A stretch of 5,505 nt of DNA, taken from M55B120 sp964426155 (GTDB lineage: Bacteria; Actinomycetota; Humimicrobiia; Humimicrobiales; Humimicrobiaceae). The stretch covers positions 1-5,505 of the forward strand of contig CAYROY010000116.1 in the NCBI GenBank assembly GCA_964426155.1, written 5' to 3'. This document shows, piece by piece, positions 5,454-5,505 of this stretch. The notes beneath the pieces were generated by a model, which was given only the letters and a program-made list of their open reading frames with translations, was not told the origin of the DNA and made no database searches. A program made the translations under genes and the position numbers. Each line of letters starts with the position of its first letter. Position 1 is the first letter of the stretch.

Positions 5454-5505
5454 TATTATTACAAATAAACCTCTGCAGATTCTGAACTAATAATATATTA
5501 TTTTG
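5454..5505 (-). promoter_or_regulatory. Upstream region of the DUF4173 gene, with AT palindrome
   Basis: Only 52 bp upstream of this gene lie in the window. They contain the perfect 14-bp palindrome AATAATATATTATT (5489-5502), which includes -10-like sequence, and TCTGCAGA (5472-5479). No -35 partner is visible, so the promoter is incomplete here or lies beyond the edge. Confidence 0.25.

Overview
The window is AT-rich DNA from a low-GC bacterium. Gene families and codon use fit a Clostridia-like Firmicute or a low-GC anaerobic candidate phylum. No rRNA or marker gene is present, so the taxonomy is only a guess. It contains six protein-coding genes (one cut by the left edge), one probable gene remnant, and no tRNA, rRNA, CRISPR array or insertion sequence that I can see.

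Left part (1-878): a minus-strand gene runs off the left edge. Its product is soluble and I do not recognise it. About 275 bp of very AT-rich divergent intergenic DNA separates it from a plus-strand operon. Just upstream of that operon are a good sigma-70-type promoter (TTGACA, 17 bp, TAGTAT) and a nested inverted repeat centred near the predicted transcription start.

Central part (879-2890): a three-gene operon encodes an ArsR/SmtB-type repressor, an ABC exporter ATPase and an ABC-2 type permease. The repressor and ATPase genes are 18 bp apart, and the ATPase and permease genes overlap by 4 bp (ATGA). The likely design is a repressor controlling its own exporter by binding the dyad. The inducer and exported substrate cannot be read from the sequence.

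Right-central part (2891-3948): a vapBC-type toxin-antitoxin module has its own strong-looking promoter. It consists of a ribbon-helix-helix antitoxin followed 1 nt later by a PIN-domain toxin with its acidic residues intact, and it ends at a clear intrinsic terminator. A stretch on the opposite strand (3793-3945) reads as 50 coherent codons with no start codon and looks like the 3' remnant of a lost gene.

Right part (3996-5453, minus strand): a 485-residue polytopic membrane protein of the DUF4173 family, function unknown.

Most of the window is conventional accessory or housekeeping content. I found no convincing new multi-gene system. The points most worth following are the repressor/dyad pair with its altered metal-site motif, the remnant ORF, the unidentified left-edge protein, and the very short predicted leader of the toxin-antitoxin transcript.
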